Origin: Prevotellaceae bacterium
GTDB lineage: Bacteria > Bacteroidota > Bacteroidia > Bacteroidales > UBA932
Assembly (NCBI GenBank): GCA_031278495.1
Contig: JAITKG010000017.1
Span: forward strand, 1 to 8,912
Direction: 5' to 3'
DNA length: 8,912 nucleotides
Of this stretch, positions 5,507 to 8,912 are shown piece by piece (position 1 is the stretch's first letter; each line of letters starts with the position of its first letter). The translations under genes were made by a program, and so were the position numbers. Under the pieces are notes generated by a model. It had not been told where the DNA came from and did no database searches. It worked only from the letters and a program-made list of their open reading frames with translations.

Positions 5507-6586
5507 ATGAAAAAAGTACACAATTTTAACGCAGGACCCTGCGTTCTTCCATCGCCGGCAATAGCAGCCGGCATTGATTCATTAAAAGATTTTAGAGGCA
5601 GCGGCATGTCGGTTGTTGAAATTTCGCACCGCAGCAAAGACTGGGAAGCCGTAATGAACGAAACGGAAACCCTGTGGCGCGAACTGCTGGACATTCCCGG
5701 CAATTACAAAGTCCTCTTCCTTGCCGGCGGCGCCAGCCTGCAATTCCTGATGGTTCCCTTTAACCTGCTGGAGAAAAAAGCGGCTTACCTCGAAACGGGG
5801 ATCTGGGCGAAGAAAGCGTTTAAGGAAGCGCAAATACTCGGCGGCGACAAGGCGGTGAAGGTGGCTTCGTCTGCCGACAGGAATTATACTTATGTCCCGA
5901 AAGGCTATACCATCCCCGCCGACGCCGATTATTTCCATATCACTACCAACAACACGATTTACGGGACGGAAATCCATACCGACCTCAATAGCCCCGTGCC
6001 GCTGGTGGCGGACATGTCGTCCGACGTCATGAGCCGGCCGGTGGACGTAACAAAGTACGGGCTGATTTACGGCGGCGCACAAAAGAACGTAGGCACGGCA
6101 GGCGTGGCGTTTATTATCGTGCGCGAAGATATTTTGGGCAAAGTAACCCGCCCGTTCCCAACGATACTTGATTACCGCACACACATCCAAAACGGCTCGA
6201 TGTTCAATACGCCGCCGGTATTCCCGATTTTGATTATGAACGAAACGCTGAAATGGGTGAAAGCGCAGGGCGGCGTGCCGGGCGTCTATAAAAAGAATGT
6301 GGAAAAAGCGGCGGCGCTGTACAACGAAATCGACCGCAATCCCCTGTTCACCGGCACAGCAGAGAAAGCCGACCGTTCGTTGATGAACATTTGCTTCGTG
6401 ATGAATAAGGGATACGAAAGCAAGGAAGAGGCATTCCTGAACTATGCCAAAGAATGCGGCATGGTTGGCATCAAGGGGCATCGCTCTGTCGGCGGCTTCC
6501 GCGCTTCGGTTTACAATGCCTGCCCGAAAGAAAGCGTTGAAGCGCTGGTGCAATGTATGCAGGAATTCGAGAAAAATAATAAATAA
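5507..6586 (+). CDS. serC: Phosphoserine aminotransferase
   Basis: A 359-residue PLP enzyme (class V fold) that converts 3-phosphohydroxypyruvate plus glutamate to O-phosphoserine plus 2-oxoglutarate, the second step of serine synthesis; it can also serve pyridoxal phosphate synthesis. The start NFNAGPCVLP (6-15) is the family opening. SHRS contains Arg42, matching the substrate-phosphate arginine of E. coli SerC. A PLP-contacting ETGIW segment is at about 96-100, ADMSSD follows in the middle, and Lys193 in GGAQKNVGTAG is the Schiff-base lysine. His325-Arg326 and Arg332 in GHRSVGGFR match E. coli His328/Arg329/Arg335. Full length and intact. Its stop codon overlaps the ATG of a four-codon mini-ORF leading to serA. 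Confidence 0.97.
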   Translation: MKKVHNFNAGPCVLPSPAIAAGIDSLKDFRGSGMSVVEISHRSKDWEAVMNETETLWRELLDIPGNYKVLFLAGGASLQFLMVPFNLLEKKAAYLETGIWAKKAFKEAQILGGDKAVKVASSADRNYTYVPKGYTIPADADYFHITTNNTIYGTEIHTDLNSPVPLVADMSSDVMSRPVDVTKYGLIYGGAQKNVGTAGVAFIIVREDILGKVTRPFPTILDYRTHIQNGSMFNTPPVFPILIMNETLKWVKAQGGVPGVYKKNVEKAAALYNEIDRNPLFTGTAEKADRSLMNICFVMNKGYESKEEAFLNYAKECGMVGIKGHRSVGGFRASVYNACPKESVEALVQCMQEFEKNNK

Positions 6587-6613
6587 TGAATAACGAATAA
6601 TGAACAACGAACA
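6586..6613 (+). repeat. 14-nt tandem duplication forming a TAATG-TAATG relay between serC and serA
   Basis: ATGAATAACGAATA (6586-6599) is followed directly by ATGAACAACGAACA (6600-6613), 12 of 14 bases identical. The first ATG overlaps the serC stop (TAATG, 6584-6588), reads Met-Asn-Asn-Glu and stops at TAA 6598-6600. That stop overlaps the serA ATG (TAATG, 6598-6602), which reads Met-Asn-Asn-Glu-His. This arrangement could support termination-reinitiation coupling. Confidence 0.7.
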
Positions 6614-7574
6614 TAAAAACACGATGGAACCTGCTACCCCCTTTGGGAGCAAGAAGGCTTGTATATTAGTAGCAACAGGGAAGCCGTTCGCAAAAACCGC
6701 TGTGGACGGCATACGCAAGATAATAGAAGAAGCCGGCGGGGAATTGCAACTGCTCGAAAAATATACCGGCGACGATGCGCTCTGCCAAGCCGTGACGGAT
6801 GCCGACGGGCTGATTGTGCGTTCCGACAAGGTAACGAAAGAGGTCATTGCAGCTGCCGGAAAATTGAAGATTGTAGTACGTGCCGGCGCGGGATACGACA
6901 ACCTCGATCTGGCTGCCTGCACGGCGCGCGGCATCGTGGCGATGAATACGCCCGGGCAAAATTCCAATGCCGTAGCGGAATTAGCCATCGGGATGATGAT
7001 ATATATGGCGCGCAACGCCTTTCAACCGGGAACAGGGTCGGAATTGAAAGGGAAAAAGTTGGGCATCCATGCTTATGGAAATGTGGGGCGCATAGTAGCC
7101 GCTATCGGCAAGGGGTTCGGGATGGAAGTGTATGCTTTTGATCCATTCGTACCCCAAGTCGCGATAGAAAAGGACGGCGTGAAAGTTTGCGCCACCGCAG
7201 AGGAGTTGTACAGCCAATGCCAGTATGTGTCGTTGCATATTCCTTCCACCGGGCAGACGAAACAGTCAATCGGCTATGCTTTGCTGGCGGCGTTGCCGGA
7301 AGGCGGTTGCCTCGTGAACACCGCACGCAAAGAGGTCATCAACGAAGCGGAATTACTGCGTGCACTGGATGAACGCGCCGATTTAAAATATGTGTCGGAC
7401 ATAGCGCCGGATAATCACGCCGTATTGCAGGAAAAATTCGGCGCGCGTTATTTTTCCACTCCTAAAAAAATGGGCGCGGAAACCGCCGAAGCCAACATCA
7501 ATGCAGGCATCGCCGCCGCCCGCCAAATAGTAAACTTTTTCAAATACGGAGACCGCACCTTTCAGGTGAATTAA
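6600..7574 (+). CDS. serA: D-3-phosphoglycerate dehydrogenase, short lysine type
   Basis: A 324-residue NAD-dependent dehydrogenase that oxidises 3-phosphoglycerate to 3-phosphohydroxypyruvate, the first step of serine synthesis. It has the substrate and nucleotide domains only; there is no C-terminal ACT domain, so no ACT-based serine feedback is expected. Visible features: VRAGAGYDNLD near 97-107, the Rossmann turn LGIHAYGNVG (the first glycine of G-x-G-x-x-G is Ala), and catalytic Arg243 in NTARKEV. The usual TPH of the catalytic histidine is TPKK, with Lys289 at that position. This matches the short 'type III' enzymes with lysine known from Bacteroides and Entamoeba. The N-terminus before ACILVATGKPF is about 20 residues longer than usual and is encoded by repeat-like spacer sequence; ATG 6624 (Met9) is an alternative start. 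The first ATG is kept because of the overlapping TAATG. Confidence 0.95.
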   Translation: MNNEHKNTMEPATPFGSKKACILVATGKPFAKTAVDGIRKIIEEAGGELQLLEKYTGDDALCQAVTDADGLIVRSDKVTKEVIAAAGKLKIVVRAGAGYDNLDLAACTARGIVAMNTPGQNSNAVAELAIGMMIYMARNAFQPGTGSELKGKKLGIHAYGNVGRIVAAIGKGFGMEVYAFDPFVPQVAIEKDGVKVCATAEELYSQCQYVSLHIPSTGQTKQSIGYALLAALPEGGCLVNTARKEVINEAELLRALDERADLKYVSDIAPDNHAVLQEKFGARYFSTPKKMGAETAEANINAGIAAARQIVNFFKYGDRTFQVN

Positions 7575-7575
7575 A

Positions 7576-7610
7576 AATTAAGAATTAGGAATTAAGAATT
7601 GGCTGACGCC
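7576..7610. repeat. AATTARG heptamer repeat plus GGC-N4-GCC after serA
   Basis: Directly after the serA stop, AATTAAG, AATTAGG and AATTAAG repeat with a 7-bp period, ending in AATT (7576-7600), then GGCTGACGCC (7601-7610). The 73-bp spacer has no TAnnTTTG box, so DUF1015 is probably read through from serC-serA. TTAAGAATTGGC here resembles TTAAGAATGGGC at 4744-4756. Confidence 0.55.
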
Positions 7611-7647
7611 GTCGTCTCATAATTCATAACCTTTACCCTAACTAAAA

Positions 7648-8889
7648 ATGGTAAAAATAAAACCCTTTGCGGCATTGCGTCCGCCAAAAGAAATAGCAAA
7701 AGAAGTAGCTTCGCGCCCGTATGACGTGCTTAATTCGCAAGAAGCAAAAGCCGAAGCAGGAGAAAAATCCTTGCTGCATATCATTAAACCCGAAATTGAT
7801 TTCGACCCGGTTATCGACGAACATTCGCCGCAGGCTTACGATAAAGCGGTAGAAAATTTCCAAATATGGCAAACGCGCGGCTGGCTGCGGCAGGACGCTA
7901 AAGAAATGTACTACATCTATGCGCAAACAATGGACTGCCGTACGCAATATGGACTGGTCGCCGCCGCCAGCGTGGACGACTACCTCGAAGGCCGCATCAA
8001 AAAACACGAATTAACGCGCAAGGACAAGGAAGAAGACCGCATGATACACGTGCGCATACAGGACGCCAACATCGAGCCGGTGTTCTTTGCCTATCCCGAC
8101 GTACCGGAAATGAACGATATCGTGAAGCAAATAACAAACGTCCAAACGCCGGAATATGACTTTGTGTCGGACGACGGCTTTGGGCACCGCTTCTGGGTGA
8201 TTGGCGACGAAGCGTTGATCCGGCGTATCACCGGGATTTTTGCGGCTATCCCGGCAATGTATGTAGCCGACGGGCATCATCGCTCAGCGGCGGCGGCGGC
8301 GGTGGGGCAGGAAAAACGCAATGCCAACCCGGAGCATACGGGCAATGAAGAATACAATTATTTCATGGCGGTGATTTTCCCCGAAAGCCATTTGAAGATT
8401 ATTGATTACAACCGCGTGGTAAAAGATTTGAATGGCTTATCGCCTGCGCAGTTCCTCGAAAAGTTACGCGCATCGTTTGATATAACGGAAAAGGGCGGGG
8501 CAGTGTACCGTCCTTCGGGGCTGCACAACTTCTCGATGTACCTCGCCGGGCAGTGGTATTCGCTGGCGGCGAAAGAAGGCGCGTACGACGACCATGACCC
8601 CATCGGGACGCTGGATGTAACGGCGCTCTCAAGAGAAGTATTTGACAAAATCCTGCAACTGGGCGACCTGCGCACATCCAAGCGGATTGACTTTGTGGGC
8701 GGCATACGCGGACTCGGCGAATTGCAAAAGCGCGTAGACAGCGGCGAAATGGCGGCTGCCTTTGCGCTCTATCCCGTATCCATGCGGCAACTCATCACTA
8801 TTGCCGACACCGGTAATATCATGCCGCCAAAGACCACGTGGTTTGAACCCAAACTCCGCAGCGGCCTGGCAATTCACAAACTTTCGTAA
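7648..8889 (+). CDS. DUF1015 family protein, third gene of the serine cluster
   Basis: A complete 413-residue protein matching the DUF1015 family in length and motifs: the IKPFAALRPP opening (4-13), R-P-Y-D-V-L-N (23-29), LLHIIKPEID (42-51), I-K-K-H-E-L-T-R-K-D-K-E-E-D-R (117-131) and M-Y-V-A-D-G-H-H-R-S-A-A-A with Asp208, Gly209, His210, His211 and Arg212. No signal peptide or membrane segment; cytosolic. The family function is not established to my knowledge. The DGHHR motif resembles the nucleotide/serine-binding motif of ParB-fold free serine kinases (archaeal SerK, staphylococcal SbnI). Its position after serC-serA fits a role with serine or phosphoserine, but this is inference; the downstream gene, where a serB might be, is outside the window. 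ATG 7648 is preceded by A-rich CTAACTAAAA, typical for Bacteroidota. Confidence 0.9.
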   Translation: MVKIKPFAALRPPKEIAKEVASRPYDVLNSQEAKAEAGEKSLLHIIKPEIDFDPVIDEHSPQAYDKAVENFQIWQTRGWLRQDAKEMYYIYAQTMDCRTQYGLVAAASVDDYLEGRIKKHELTRKDKEEDRMIHVRIQDANIEPVFFAYPDVPEMNDIVKQITNVQTPEYDFVSDDGFGHRFWVIGDEALIRRITGIFAAIPAMYVADGHHRSAAAAAVGQEKRNANPEHTGNEEYNYFMAVIFPESHLKIIDYNRVVKDLNGLSPAQFLEKLRASFDITEKGGAVYRPSGLHNFSMYLAGQWYSLAAKEGAYDDHDPIGTLDVTALSREVFDKILQLGDLRTSKRIDFVGGIRGLGELQKRVDSGEMAAAFALYPVSMRQLITIADTGNIMPPKTTWFEPKLRSGLAIHKLS

Positions 8890-8912
8890 CGCTTTCCGTA
8901 TTTATTGCAGGG

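Noticed and set aside
5582..7015. 477-residue open frame on the minus strand opposite serC and serA
   Set aside because: It lies antisense to two strongly recognised genes, has a His/Arg/Phe-biased composition typical of reverse reading of GC-rich codons, and shows no motif.

Overview
The window looks like chromosomal DNA from a Bacteroidota organism, probably order Bacteroidales. Three things suggest this. Four candidate promoters carry the Bacteroidota -7 box TAnnTTTG, two of them with TTTG 19-20 bp upstream. Starts have A-rich leaders instead of strong Shine-Dalgarno sites. The gene content also fits: a short lysine-type SerA next to SerC and a DUF1015 protein, a Bacteroidales-style acyl-ACP thioesterase and a protein with a KAxxYSEI tail. 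No mobile element, CRISPR array, tRNA or rRNA is visible; this is mostly core metabolism.

Layout. Positions 1-983 (minus) hold most of metX (homoserine O-acetyltransferase), cut off at its C-terminus by the window edge. A 354-bp divergent control region (984-1337) follows, with a promoter for each side, an 8-bp dyad and a foldable metX leader. An acyl-ACP thioesterase (1338-2093, plus) meets, tail to tail, a minus-strand cluster read from 4368 down to 2134: a Rieske-like lipoprotein, rubrerythrin, and the clamp-loader delta' subunit (holB). A basic plus-strand lipoprotein (4373-4729) starts only 4 bases from the Rieske-like gene. Next comes a small membrane-anchored protein (4817-5308), then the plus-strand block serC (5507-6586), serA (6600-7574) and DUF1015 (7648-8889).

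How the genes work together. SerA oxidises 3-phosphoglycerate and SerC transaminates the product to O-phosphoserine. The third gene, DUF1015, has no assigned function but carries an Asp-Gly-His-His-Arg motif like the one in ParB-fold serine kinases, so a role in serine/phosphoserine chemistry is a reasonable hypothesis. metX supplies O-acetylhomoserine for methionine. Rubrerythrin and the Rieske-like lipoprotein may share an oxidative-stress or redox role.

Points to check first: the DUF1015 motif beside serC-serA; a double TAATG stop/start relay between serC and serA; the Rieske-like protein with altered metal ligands; the 4-bp head-to-head gene pair whose two -7 boxes form a perfect inverted repeat; and the metX leader with mutually exclusive pairings. 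Several intergenic gaps also contain short degenerate repeats of different kinds.
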